Shown here piece by piece: positions 1-7,463 of a stretch of 64,000 nt of DNA. Where the stretch lies: NCBI GenBank assembly GCA_934555825.1, contig CAKTFJ010000001.1, positions 310,001 through 374,000 of the forward strand. Reading direction: 5' to 3'. The notes below the pieces were generated by a model. The model saw only the letters and a list, made by a program, of their open reading frames with translations. It had not been told where the DNA came from and did not search any database. The DNA comes from an uncultured Hyphomicrobium sp. GTDB lineage: Bacteria > Pseudomonadota > Alphaproteobacteria > Rhizobiales > Hyphomicrobiaceae. Both the position numbers and the translations under genes were made by a program. How positions within the stretch are numbered: the first letter of the stretch is position 1; every line of letters starts with the position of its first letter.

Positions 1-1
1 G

Positions 2-382
2 CTTCAGTTCGATCTCGGCATCGTGGCGGCATTCCTCGCCATGCTCGGCTATTCGATCAACGATTCGATCGTGGTGGCCGACCGCATTCGCGAGAACATG
101 CGCAAGTATAAGAAGATGCCGCTGACGGAGCTGCTCAATCTCTCGATTAACGAGACGCTGTCGCGGACCGTGCTCACAGGTGTGACGACGGTCATCGTGC
201 TGCTTTCGCTGATCATCTTCGGCGGCGAAGTGATCCGGAACTTCGTGTTCTGCATGTTGTTCGGCGTTCTCGTCGGCACGTATTCGTCGGTGTTCATTTC
301 CTCGCCGCTCATCGAGTATCTCGGTATCCGGCGCGATGCGATGGACGAGGAGCCCGCGAAGGCGCCGGCGCAGACGTCCTGA
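2..382 (+). CDS. secF: Protein translocase subunit SecF, C-terminal part (cut by window edge)
   Basis: Only the last 126 residues of a roughly 310-residue protein are present; the frame is open to base 2. SecF is an inner-membrane RND-type subunit that, with SecD, uses the proton motive force to help proteins leave the Sec channel. The visible part carries the typical SecF segment GYSINDSIVVADRIREN and the last membrane helices, including a stretch ending FGVLVGTYSSVFISSP. The tail after the last helix is short and Ala/Pro-rich. It is followed after 20 bases by the DUF498 gene and then an NDUFAF6-like gene on the same strand, so the three probably form one transcript. Confidence 0.93.
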   Translation, partial: LQFDLGIVAAFLAMLGYSINDSIVVADRIRENMRKYKKMPLTELLNLSINETLSRTVLTGVTTVIVLLSLIIFGGEVIRNFVFCMLFGVLVGTYSSVFISSPLIEYLGIRRDAMDEEPAKAPAQTS

Positions 383-402
383 AGGCCGGGGGGCAATCCA
401 TC

Positions 403-777
403 ATGCGCCCCCGCGCCTATCTTCCCCAGCAGGTTCCCATCGAGGCCTATGGCAATGGCGGGTTCCGTTTCGGTGGCATGAGCCATCGCGGGTCCGTTCT
501 CTCCCTTCCCTCCGGCATCTGGGGCTGGGGGCCGACGTGCATCGATGAGGCTGACGCTGCGGCATTGCAGCCGGTGCTCGATCTCGCCGCAGATCTTGCC
601 TTTCTGATCCTGGGCACGGGATCGACGCTGGCGCGTGCGCCGCGTGAGGTGCGCGCCGCGTTCGAGGAGGCGAGGCTCGGCATCGAGATCATGGATACGG
701 GAGCGGCTGCCCGCACCTATAACGTTCTCCTCGCCGAAGGCCGTCCGATTGCGGCCGCGCTGATCGCCGTGGAATGA
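403..777 (+). CDS. Mth938-like (DUF498) domain protein, NDUFAF3 homologue
   Basis: A 124-residue protein matching the small Mth938/DUF498 fold. Landmarks are FRFGGMSHRGSVLSLPSGI near residues 22-40, LILGTGS near 68-74 and the C-terminal segment RTYNVLLAEGRPIAAALI. The human relative NDUFAF3 is a complex I assembly factor; the bacterial role is not settled. It sits between secF (20 bases upstream) and an NDUFAF6-like gene (10 bases downstream), all on the plus strand. The ATG at 403 gives the usual family length. The family call is firm, the function open. Confidence 0.85.
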   Translation: MRPRAYLPQQVPIEAYGNGGFRFGGMSHRGSVLSLPSGIWGWGPTCIDEADAAALQPVLDLAADLAFLILGTGSTLARAPREVRAAFEEARLGIEIMDTGAAARTYNVLLAEGRPIAAALIAVE

Positions 778-787
778 GGGGCCCGTC

Positions 788-1654
788 ATGGGTGCATCCG
801 ATCCGCTCACGGTCGTCGGTAGCGATCTCCGGCCCATCTACGAAACGGCGCGGACGTTCGAGCGCGACCGCTATCTCTCAGCACTGCTCTCGCCGTCGGA
901 GGTGCGCGACGATCTCGTGACGCTTGCCGCTTATCTCGGCGAGCTTCAACGCATTCCGCTTCTCGCGCACGACGTGACGATCGGCGAAATCCGGCTTCAG
1001 TGGTGGCGGGATGCGCTGCAAGCCGAAGCCGGTATGTCGAGCGGGCATCCTGTTGCGGACGCGGTGCGGGAGCTTGCGGCGCGGCGCGGTCTTTCCATTG
1101 AGGCGCTGCTGCTTCCCATCGAAGGCCGTTCGCGGGAGCTCTATGAGGACGGAATCCGCAACGAGCTCGAATTGCTCGACTATGCGGATGAGACGGAGGG
1201 GAGTGCCTTTCGGATCGCGCACGAATTGATCGCGGGCACTGCGCCCTCCGAAACGTTGGAATTTTCCCAAAATGCAGGCCGTGCGCTGGCCTTTATGCGG
1301 CTTGCCCTCAGCTTGCCACAGCATCTTGCTCTTGGTCGTTTGCCGCTCCCGGCTGCGTTCGTGGGCAGGGCCTGCGATCCGCGCGGAGCGGACGAGGGAG
1401 TGGCGCGCGGGGCGGCCCGGGAGCTTTCGGCGCTTCTGGCCGTGGAGGCAAGGGCCTACCTCGCGCGCTTCCGCGGGGACCAGATGCGTCTCGGAGGCCG
1501 GGAGTTGGCTGCGTTTCTGCCGCTCTGCCTCGTCGAGCCCTATTTGCAGGCCGGGCTCAAGCCCGGGCGCGATGCGCTTCTGGAACTTGCGGACATTTCG
1601 CCTCTGTCGCGTGTCGTCAGGCTGTGGATCGCCCGATGGCGCGGGCGGATCTGA
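788..1654 (+). CDS. Squalene/phytoene synthase-family protein, NDUFAF6-like
   Basis: A 288-residue all-alpha protein of the squalene/phytoene synthase superfamily. The segment AAYLGELQRIPL followed by EIRLQWWRDAL (about residues 47-75) is typical of the NDUFAF6-like branch. I do not see the two clear DxxxD-type aspartate motifs expected of an active prenyltransferase; the second-motif region reads DYADETEGSAF. A chaperone or assembly role like that of mitochondrial NDUFAF6 is therefore likelier than carotenoid or hopanoid synthesis. It is the third gene of the secF-DUF498 cluster. Alternative: an active head-to-head prenyl synthase with divergent motifs. Confidence 0.8.
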   Translation: MGASDPLTVVGSDLRPIYETARTFERDRYLSALLSPSEVRDDLVTLAAYLGELQRIPLLAHDVTIGEIRLQWWRDALQAEAGMSSGHPVADAVRELAARRGLSIEALLLPIEGRSRELYEDGIRNELELLDYADETEGSAFRIAHELIAGTAPSETLEFSQNAGRALAFMRLALSLPQHLALGRLPLPAAFVGRACDPRGADEGVARGAARELSALLAVEARAYLARFRGDQMRLGGRELAAFLPLCLVEPYLQAGLKPGRDALLELADISPLSRVVRLWIARWRGRI

Positions 1655-1757
1655 CATCCGCGCTCGTGCGATGATCGAGAAATTCGCCCCATAAGGAACT
1701 CTGGCGAACTTCGGAATTGGGACACTGGCGCGGCTCGATTTCGGGATCGGTCAACGC

Positions 1758-3869
1758 ATGTTTGTTCGCCTGCTCGCATCCGTCTTTTTCTGCTCTGCTG
1801 TCATGAGCGGTTCGGCGCTGGCGCAATGGGGATCGCCGCACGACGAGCGCCCGTGGGGCGCGCCGTCGACGGTCGAGCCGCAGCACACTCCGTTGCCCAC
1901 GACACCGCAGTTCGTGCCGCCGCCCGAAGAGCCCGATGCCATGGGCATCGACGGGCTCCTTGCGATGAGCGGTGTTGCCATCACATGGCGGGTCGAAAAC
2001 CCGTTCCGCTTCTTCGTCGATCCCAAGGATACGCAAGTGCATCGCGCGACCTATCAGGCGCTTACGCCGGAGCAGCGGCGTGCGGGGCCGGTGCTCGCGT
2101 CCGAGCGTGCGCTGTCGCGCCGTCACGAATCCGGCTGGGCGGAGAGCATGGTCAGCAAAGTGTGCTGGACCAGCCGCAAGAACCGGCACATCTGCCCCGA
2201 CGGAAGCGACTACATCAACCCCAGAAGCCATAACGTTGAGGTGCGGCTTCAGAACATGCCCGAGCCGTCGATCGATTGCCGGTGGATCGCCTCTCCGCTC
2301 GGGGGCAGCGACACCGCCGAGGTCACCGTCACCAAGGCTTGCGGCGAGCCTGTCGTGTTCACGGCGCCCTATCCCGCTGGCCTCAACGTGAGCGTGGCGG
2401 TCGGCGGCGTCGAGGTCGCCTCGTCCGAAATCCGCGTTACCGACGTCTTTGTCGTCGGCTTGGGCGACAGCTTCGGTTCGGGTGAAGGCAACCCGGACGT
2501 GCCCGTGCGCTTCTCACCGGAACGCACCATTGCCTACGGCGGCGATAAGGCGGGAGACCTCGGCGGCTATCCTGCGCGTGTCGGTTCGTGGAAGCAGGTT
2601 GGCGATGACGTTTTCGTCCAGAACAATGCGCGCTGGCTCGATCAGGCTTGCCATCGCTCGCTCTATTCGTATCAGTTGCGCACTGCGCTCGCGCTTGCGG
2701 TGGAAGACCCGCATCGCGCCGTCACGTTTGCGGGCTTTGCCTGCTCTGGCGCGGAGATCGTGTGGGGCTTCTTCCTGCGCTACAAGGGCAACGAGTGGGT
2801 GCCCAATCCGCCGGATCTTTCGCAGGTTGCGGCGGCGGCGGATGCGCAATGCGGCAAGCGGGATGCGCCGCTCGTCGATATGCCGGAGGCCTATCACATC
2901 CAGGGTTCGATCCCGGAGCTTCAGGGCGGGGTGGTGCTGAACAGGTGTCCACCCGAGAAAGCGCGGAAGATCGATCTTTTGCTGTTGTCGCTCGGCGGAA
3001 ACGACGTGGGCTTCGCGCGCCTTGTGGCCAATGCGGTGCTCTCCGATAGCTCGCTGGTGCGCCGTCTCGGCGGCTGGTTCGGGCAGGTGCACGGCAACCA
3101 GGAAAGCGCGGCGCTGCTCGAGCGTCTCGATACGCGCTACAAAGCCATGAACCGTGCGCTGCACGGCATCTTGCACATTCCGTGGAACGAAGCGGACCGC
3201 GTCATCCTTACGGCCTATCCTCCGTTCTCGATGCTCGACGATGCGGGCGCGGTCTGCTCGGACGGCTCTGCCGGCATGGAGGTGTTCAGCGACTTTGCCA
3301 TCACGCAGAAGGCGGCCCTGAGCAGTGCGTGGCTTGCCGACAAGCTCGACCAGATCATGGCCGAGAGCGCGCGCCATCACTCCTGGAGCTTCGTCTTCGA
3401 TCATCGCAAGGCCTTCGTCGGGCGCGGCCTGTGCGCGGGCCACACGACCGGCCTCGGCTCGATCGCGGACGATCTGCGACTGCCGCGCCGGCAAGGCGGC
3501 GTATGGGTTCCCTATAACCCGGCGCATTTCGAGCCCTACGCCGCGCGGCAACGCTGGTTCCGTACTCCGAACGACGCGTTCATGACCGGCAATTTCCACG
3601 TCGCAGGCTCGGTGATGCAGCGTGTGCTGAAGCTGCAAAGCTTTTCCTGGTTCCAGGTGCTGCTGGCCTCAACCTATTCGGGTGCGTTCCATCCGACGGC
3701 CGAAGGACATGCGGCAATTGCGGATGCCGTGATGCCGCGTGCGCGCGAGGTGCTGGCACGTTATGGCCAGCAATCTGTGGCGGCAGGCGGGGGCGCTGTG
3801 TCGCCGCCGACTACTGTTGCTCCGCCGCTTGGCAGCGACACGCTGCCGGCTGCCGGGGGCGGATGGTAG
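1758..3869 (+). CDS. Large secreted SGNH/GDSL-type hydrolase
   Basis: A 703-residue exported protein beginning with a signal peptide (hydrophobic core LLASVFFCSAVMSG, likely cut after SALA). A Pro-rich stretch and an N-terminal region of unknown fold fill residues 25-225. The SGNH hydrolase blocks follow: GLGDSFGSGEG near residue 235 (nucleophile Ser), SLGGNDVGF near 413 (block III Asn) and FHPTAEGHAAI near 645 (catalytic His, with no clear DxxH spacing). Such enzymes cleave ester bonds in lipids or acetylated glycans; the substrate cannot be read from sequence. It is convergent with the ABC exporter 20 bases downstream. About three times the size of a plain GDSL esterase. Confidence 0.82.
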   Translation: MFVRLLASVFFCSAVMSGSALAQWGSPHDERPWGAPSTVEPQHTPLPTTPQFVPPPEEPDAMGIDGLLAMSGVAITWRVENPFRFFVDPKDTQVHRATYQALTPEQRRAGPVLASERALSRRHESGWAESMVSKVCWTSRKNRHICPDGSDYINPRSHNVEVRLQNMPEPSIDCRWIASPLGGSDTAEVTVTKACGEPVVFTAPYPAGLNVSVAVGGVEVASSEIRVTDVFVVGLGDSFGSGEGNPDVPVRFSPERTIAYGGDKAGDLGGYPARVGSWKQVGDDVFVQNNARWLDQACHRSLYSYQLRTALALAVEDPHRAVTFAGFACSGAEIVWGFFLRYKGNEWVPNPPDLSQVAAAADAQCGKRDAPLVDMPEAYHIQGSIPELQGGVVLNRCPPEKARKIDLLLLSLGGNDVGFARLVANAVLSDSSLVRRLGGWFGQVHGNQESAALLERLDTRYKAMNRALHGILHIPWNEADRVILTAYPPFSMLDDAGAVCSDGSAGMEVFSDFAITQKAALSSAWLADKLDQIMAESARHHSWSFVFDHRKAFVGRGLCAGHTTGLGSIADDLRLPRRQGGVWVPYNPAHFEPYAARQRWFRTPNDAFMTGNFHVAGSVMQRVLKLQSFSWFQVLLASTYSGAFHPTAEGHAAIADAVMPRAREVLARYGQQSVAAGGGAVSPPTTVAPPLGSDTLPAAGGGW

Positions 3870-3889
3870 GTAGCGTTGGCTGTTGTTTG

Positions 3890-5740
3890 CTATTCGGCGG
3901 CTTCGTTGCCGAACTGAAGTTCGGACAGGCGCGCGTAGAGGCCGCTTTTCTGAGTGAGTTCGCGGTGGGTGCCGGTTTCCACAATGCGGCCGCCGTCGAG
4001 CACGAGGATCCGATCCGCGCTCTGCACGGTCGAGAGGCGGTGCGCGACGACGATCGTCGTGCGGCCCTTCGCGAGGCTTTCGAGCGCGCGCTGCACGGCC
4101 TGCTCGCTTTCCGTATCGAGGGCGCTGGTTGCTTCATCGAGCAGCAGGACGGGCGCGTCTTTCAGAATTGCGCGTGCGATGGCGATGCGCTGTCGCTGGC
4201 CGCCCGAGAGCTGGATGCCGCGCTCGCCGAGGCGCGTTTCGTAACCGTCGGGTAGCGCGCGGATGAAGGCGTCCGCCTGGGCTGCCGTGGCTGCCCGCAC
4301 GACATCGTCTTGCGTGGCGTTGGGCGTGCCGTAGCGAATGTTCTCGGCAATCGTGTCCGCAAAGAGTGCGACGTCCTGCGGGACAAGCGCGGTCGCTCCG
4401 CGCAGTTCTTCGAGAGCGAGAGTGGCGATGTTCGTGCGGTCGAGGAGGATCTCGCCGCTCGTGGTGTCGTAGAAACGCAGGAGAAGGCTCAGAATTGTGG
4501 ACTTGCCGGAGCCCGATGGGCCGACGATGGCCACGCGCTCGCCCGGGGTGACGCGAAACGAGACGTCGTCGAGGGCAAAGACATCCGGCCGGCTCGGATA
4601 TGCGAACCGCACGTTGCGGAACTCGATCTCGCCCTTGAGCGGCGAGGGGAGGGGCGCTGGTTTCGGAGGGGAGACGATCTCGGGTTTCGTGTCCATGAAT
4701 TCGGCAATGCGCTCGGCTGCGCCTGCCGCTTGGGTCGTCTCGCCCCACACTTCCGAAAGGCTGCCGAGGGATGCCGCGGCGAACAGCGCGTAGATCACGA
4801 ACTGGCTGAGGCGGCCCACCGAGATTTCGCCGCCGACGACACCGGCCGCGCCGTACCACAGCACGCCTACGATGCCGGCAACCGCCAGCATGATGATGAG
4901 CCCGGTCAAGGCTGCGCGCGCGAAGATGCGCTCGCGTGCGGCTTCGAAAGCACGTTCCGATGCACCGGCGAAACGGCGGGCGACGGCGTTCTCATGTCCG
5001 AACGCCTGCATGGTGCGCACGGCAGACAGGTTTTCGGCTGCATAGGCCGACGCTTCGGCCAAGGTGTCCTGGGCGCGCCGCGACAGGCGGCGGACCACAC
5101 GCCCATAGCCGATCAGCGGGAGCACGATCAAGGGAATGACGATCAGCACCATCAGCGACAGGCTGGGGCTCGTGATGATCATCATCGCAAGGGCGCCGAT
5201 GAGCATGATCGTGTTGCGGACGGCCTGGGAGATGGCGGTGCCGGCGGCGGCCTTGATCTGGGTGGTGTCGGCGGTGAGGCGGCTCATCACCTCGCCCGAA
5301 TGGGTCCGTTCGTAGAACGCAGGGCCCAAGTGCGCGAGGTGGGCGAAGACGTCGGATCGGAGGTCGGCGACGACGCGCTCTCCGATCCAGGTCACGAGGT
5401 AGAAGCGCACGGCGCTGGCTCCTGCCAGCACGATGCCGATGATGATCAGCATCATGAAATACTGATCGATCATCGCGCCATCGGCGCTGCCGAAGCCGTG
5501 GTCGATCATACGCCGGACGGCCATCGGGATCGTGAGCATCGCCATGGCGGCGACGACGAGGGCCGCGAGTGCTCCTGCCAGGCGGATAGGATGGCGCATC
5601 AGGTAAGGTTTGAGCGCGCGCAGCGGCCGCAGGGAGCGGCGCTTCGCCTCCGCGTCCTTGGACACGGAAGCGTCGTCCGGGACGGCCGCGGGCCGCAGGG
5701 GTTCTGTCAGGCTCAAATCTAAGTCTTTCGCTTCAGGCAT
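3890..5740 (-). CDS. ABC exporter half-transporter (MsbA/LmrA type)
   Basis: A 616-residue fusion of an N-terminal six-helix membrane domain (about residues 45-350) and a C-terminal ATPase. The ATPase has Walker A GPSGSGKST near 410, signature LSGGQRQRIAIARA near 510, Walker B VLLLDEATSALD and the H-loop VVAHRLST. It should work as a homodimer exporting a lipid or hydrophobic compound from the inner leaflet. The first 40 residues are a charged cytoplasmic tail. The Shine-Dalgarno-like GAGGAA lies almost against the ATG, so the exact start is slightly uncertain. No substrate gene is adjacent; its upstream region is shared divergently with rpmE. Confidence 0.93.
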   Translation of the reverse strand: MPEAKDLDLSLTEPLRPAAVPDDASVSKDAEAKRRSLRPLRALKPYLMRHPIRLAGALAALVVAAMAMLTIPMAVRRMIDHGFGSADGAMIDQYFMMLIIIGIVLAGASAVRFYLVTWIGERVVADLRSDVFAHLAHLGPAFYERTHSGEVMSRLTADTTQIKAAAGTAISQAVRNTIMLIGALAMMIITSPSLSLMVLIVIPLIVLPLIGYGRVVRRLSRRAQDTLAEASAYAAENLSAVRTMQAFGHENAVARRFAGASERAFEAARERIFARAALTGLIIMLAVAGIVGVLWYGAAGVVGGEISVGRLSQFVIYALFAAASLGSLSEVWGETTQAAGAAERIAEFMDTKPEIVSPPKPAPLPSPLKGEIEFRNVRFAYPSRPDVFALDDVSFRVTPGERVAIVGPSGSGKSTILSLLLRFYDTTSGEILLDRTNIATLALEELRGATALVPQDVALFADTIAENIRYGTPNATQDDVVRAATAAQADAFIRALPDGYETRLGERGIQLSGGQRQRIAIARAILKDAPVLLLDEATSALDTESEQAVQRALESLAKGRTTIVVAHRLSTVQSADRILVLDGGRIVETGTHRELTQKSGLYARLSELQFGNEAAE

Positions 5741-6087
5741 TTCCTCGGGCCGCTCTCTCGGCGGCTCTCGTCAGGCGGACCATGCTCGACAGAGGGGCCT
5801 CGCGTCAACGTCTGGAGACCCGCCTGCGCCAGATCGCGCGGGCCCTTCCACCGTTAACGGGGTAGCCTCTCGGGTGCTTGATTTTAGGCAAGAAATCGCG
5901 ACTTTGAGGGGCGGGTTTTCGCCGCTTGTGCCGCAGTGACATCTCGATTATAGAACGGCCATCCTAGAATTCGGGGCCGAAGACCGCGCCGGGTTATCCG
6001 CCGCTGTGGGGCGCGCTTTCCGCCAGGACGCGCCATCTTGCGAAATTGCCTCCCAACAGGCAGGCCCCTCGACCGAGAGCGACGACG
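5741..6087. other. Intergenic region between divergent ABC exporter and rpmE
   Basis: About 350 bases without a gene. It must hold the promoters of both divergent genes. A perfect 10-base palindrome CCGTTAACGG lies at 5851-5860 and a possible rpmE promoter at 5926-5953. Nothing else was recognised. Confidence 0.6.
5926..5953 (+). promoter_or_regulatory. Possible housekeeping promoter for rpmE
   Basis: TTGTGC (5926-5931) and TTATAG (5948-5953) are separated by 16 bases, resembling an alphaproteobacterial sigma-70 promoter. It would give a leader of roughly 130 bases before the rpmE ATG. Pattern match only. Confidence 0.3.
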
Positions 6088-6312
6088 ATGAAGAGAGACG
6101 TTGACCTGCATCCCGACTATCACCAGATCACGGTCAAGATGACCGATGGGACGGAATTCGTTACCTATTCGACCTACGGCAAGGACGGCGACGAGCTTCA
6201 GCTCGACATTGATCCTTCGTCGCATCCGGCCTGGACCGGTGGCGATCAGCGCCTGATGGACCGCGGCGGCCGTCTCTCGCGCTTCAAGAAGAAGTTCGAA
6301 GGCATCTTCTAA
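6088..6312 (+). CDS. rpmE: 50S ribosomal protein L31
   Basis: The 74-residue product starts [15 protein letters not shown], matching L31 of alphaproteobacteria, which caps the large subunit and bridges it to the small one. The start is the ATG at 6088; an in-frame upstream ATG at 6046 would add 14 unrelated residues. No CxxC zinc motif is present, so this is the zinc-free form. It is monocistronic, with a strong intrinsic terminator 75 bases downstream. Confidence 0.95.
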   Translation: MKRDVDLHPDYHQITVKMTDGTEFVTYSTYGKDGDELQLDIDPSSHPAWTGGDQRLMDRGGRLSRFKKKFEGIF

Positions 6313-6386
6313 GCCAGCGCTTCCGGAGCGAGGTCAGGTTCGGCCTCGCCTTTCGTGCGGGGGCCGGCTCTCATCGGCAGATACAG

Positions 6387-6420
6387 AAAAGGCCCGGCGC
6401 TGTCGCCGGGCCTTTTCCGT
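6387..6420 (+). terminator. Intrinsic terminator after rpmE
   Basis: A perfect 13-base stem (6387-6399 with 6404-6416) closes a CTGT loop; the right arm ends in TTTT. The left arm starts with AAAA, so it could also serve the convergent gene at 6451-7011. Confidence 0.85.
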
Positions 6421-6450
6421 TTGGACTGGGTTCTGCTCGCCGATAGGCCG

Positions 6451-7011
6451 TTAGCCCACAGCGGCGCGCCGGGTGCCTGCGAATGCCTTTTCGAGGGCGC
6501 TGATCTGTGTGGCGACGGGGTTTACGGGCTCTGCCGGCTGCGCATCGTCCGTCGGCGGCAGCATGGCTCTGTCGAGTTGGACGATCCTGTCGTGCAGCAG
6601 GAAGCTTGCTTCGATCAGGTCGCGGAGCCCTTGCGGGAGGTCGGCGAAGCCGCGGGTGTGGGTTGGGCGTCCCAAGGTCTGAAGCTTGACGCGGGCGCGC
6701 TTGGTCTCGGCTTCCTCGGCCGTGATCTCACCCTCCTTGAGGGCGCGGCGGATGAGGAGCCAGGAGGCGAGTTCGAGCAGGCGCGTGGTGAGGCGCATGC
6801 TTTCGGTCGCGTAAAGGACGGTGACGGGACCGGGGAGCTCCTTCGACTCGCGGCGTCCTTCGCCGTCGAGATAAGCGGCGGCTCGTTCTACGAGCCCCAT
6901 GCCTTGGGAAAAGACCCGGTCGAACTGCTCGGACGCCTGAAACCGTTCTCCGAAGGAGACTGTCACAGCCGCTCTATCGAGCAGGCTTTCTACGTGAGAT
7001 CCATTACTCAT
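6451..7011 (-). CDS. RcdA-like protein (DUF1465 family)
   Basis: A 186-residue helical protein. The core, SFGERFQASEQFDRVFSQGM through the segment around MRLTTRLLELASWLL, matches DUF1465, the family of Caulobacter RcdA. RcdA is an adaptor that helps the ClpXP protease degrade CtrA and other cell-cycle regulators at the G1-S transition, together with CpdR and PopA. The C-terminal tail from about residue 140 is divergent and ends in an Ala-rich sequence. It stands alone, convergent with rpmE. Whether it is the true RcdA orthologue or a paralogue cannot be told without synteny. Confidence 0.8.
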   Translation of the reverse strand: MSNGSHVESLLDRAAVTVSFGERFQASEQFDRVFSQGMGLVERAAAYLDGEGRRESKELPGPVTVLYATESMRLTTRLLELASWLLIRRALKEGEITAEEAETKRARVKLQTLGRPTHTRGFADLPQGLRDLIEASFLLHDRIVQLDRAMLPPTDDAQPAEPVNPVATQISALEKAFAGTRRAAVG

Positions 7012-7165
7012 GACACACTTCGATACATACGCCTAACGTTTCACTCACCTTAGCATCGTCAGATCCTAAGAGGCCAGAGTTAACAAGATGGCCTAGAAAG
7101 AGACGATGCGATGTCGATCGTTGCCGGTTTCCACATCCGATGCATCACCCAGCAAGAGACGCGCC
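7012..7165. other. Upstream region of the RcdA-like gene
   Basis: Relatively AT-rich leader between the RcdA-like ATG and the candidate small RNA. It contains GTTAAC and several TTAG/CTAA blocks, but no correctly spaced TTAA-N7-TTAA CtrA site was seen. Confidence 0.4.
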
Positions 7166-7262
7166 AAAAAAATGAGCCGCCTCGCGGCGGCTCAGAAGTC
7201 AAACAGGGAGGCGTCAAACAGGGTGGCTAGGCACCACCCAGGATCCAGCATGTCTGGATGCG
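7166..7262 (-). ncRNA. Candidate small RNA with three hairpins and intrinsic terminator
   Basis: Read on the minus strand the segment has, in order: hairpin ATCCAG-5-CTGGAT (7259-7243); hairpin GGGTGG-7-CCACCC (7239-7221); an unpaired stretch holding CCTGTTTGAC twice around CGCCTCC (7223-7198); and a 9-base perfect stem with a 4-base loop (7194-7173) followed by seven Ts (7172-7166). This is the layout of a trans-acting bacterial sRNA; the CCTCCC in the unpaired part could pair with Shine-Dalgarno sequences. No ORF explains it. The 5' end is not defined, and it could instead be the 3' UTR of the CorC-like gene ending at 7464. Confidence 0.5.
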
Positions 7263-7463
7263 GAGGACGTTACGCCGCAATTCCTAACGAACCTTTAACG
7301 GTTAGCGAATTCCGAATCGATTGCGTGTTCACCGCTTTGGCCGCGTCGGGTTTCCCGGTGTCCCGCGATGGGATGTTTGACGGCGGATTGGTTCAGGGAA
7401 GACAGTGTGTTCGTCTCTGGACTTCATAAAATGCATTCGGTCGAAGACGACGACTTTCGCGGC
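7263..7463. other. Intergenic region downstream of the CorC-like gene
   Basis: About 200 bases, lower in GC than the neighbours. Minus-strand CTAACCGTTAAAGGTTCGTTAG (7305-7284) has short inverted ends and could hold the sRNA promoter or an operator. No coding region was recognised. Confidence 0.4.

Noticed and set aside
4310..5722. Plus-strand open frame of 470 codons over the ABC exporter
   Set aside because: Antisense to a clear ABC exporter; His/Gly/Arg-rich with no motifs.
7012..7095. Possible CtrA binding sites upstream of the RcdA-like gene
   Set aside because: GTTAAC and TTAG blocks are present but the TTAA-N7-TTAA spacing is not met.
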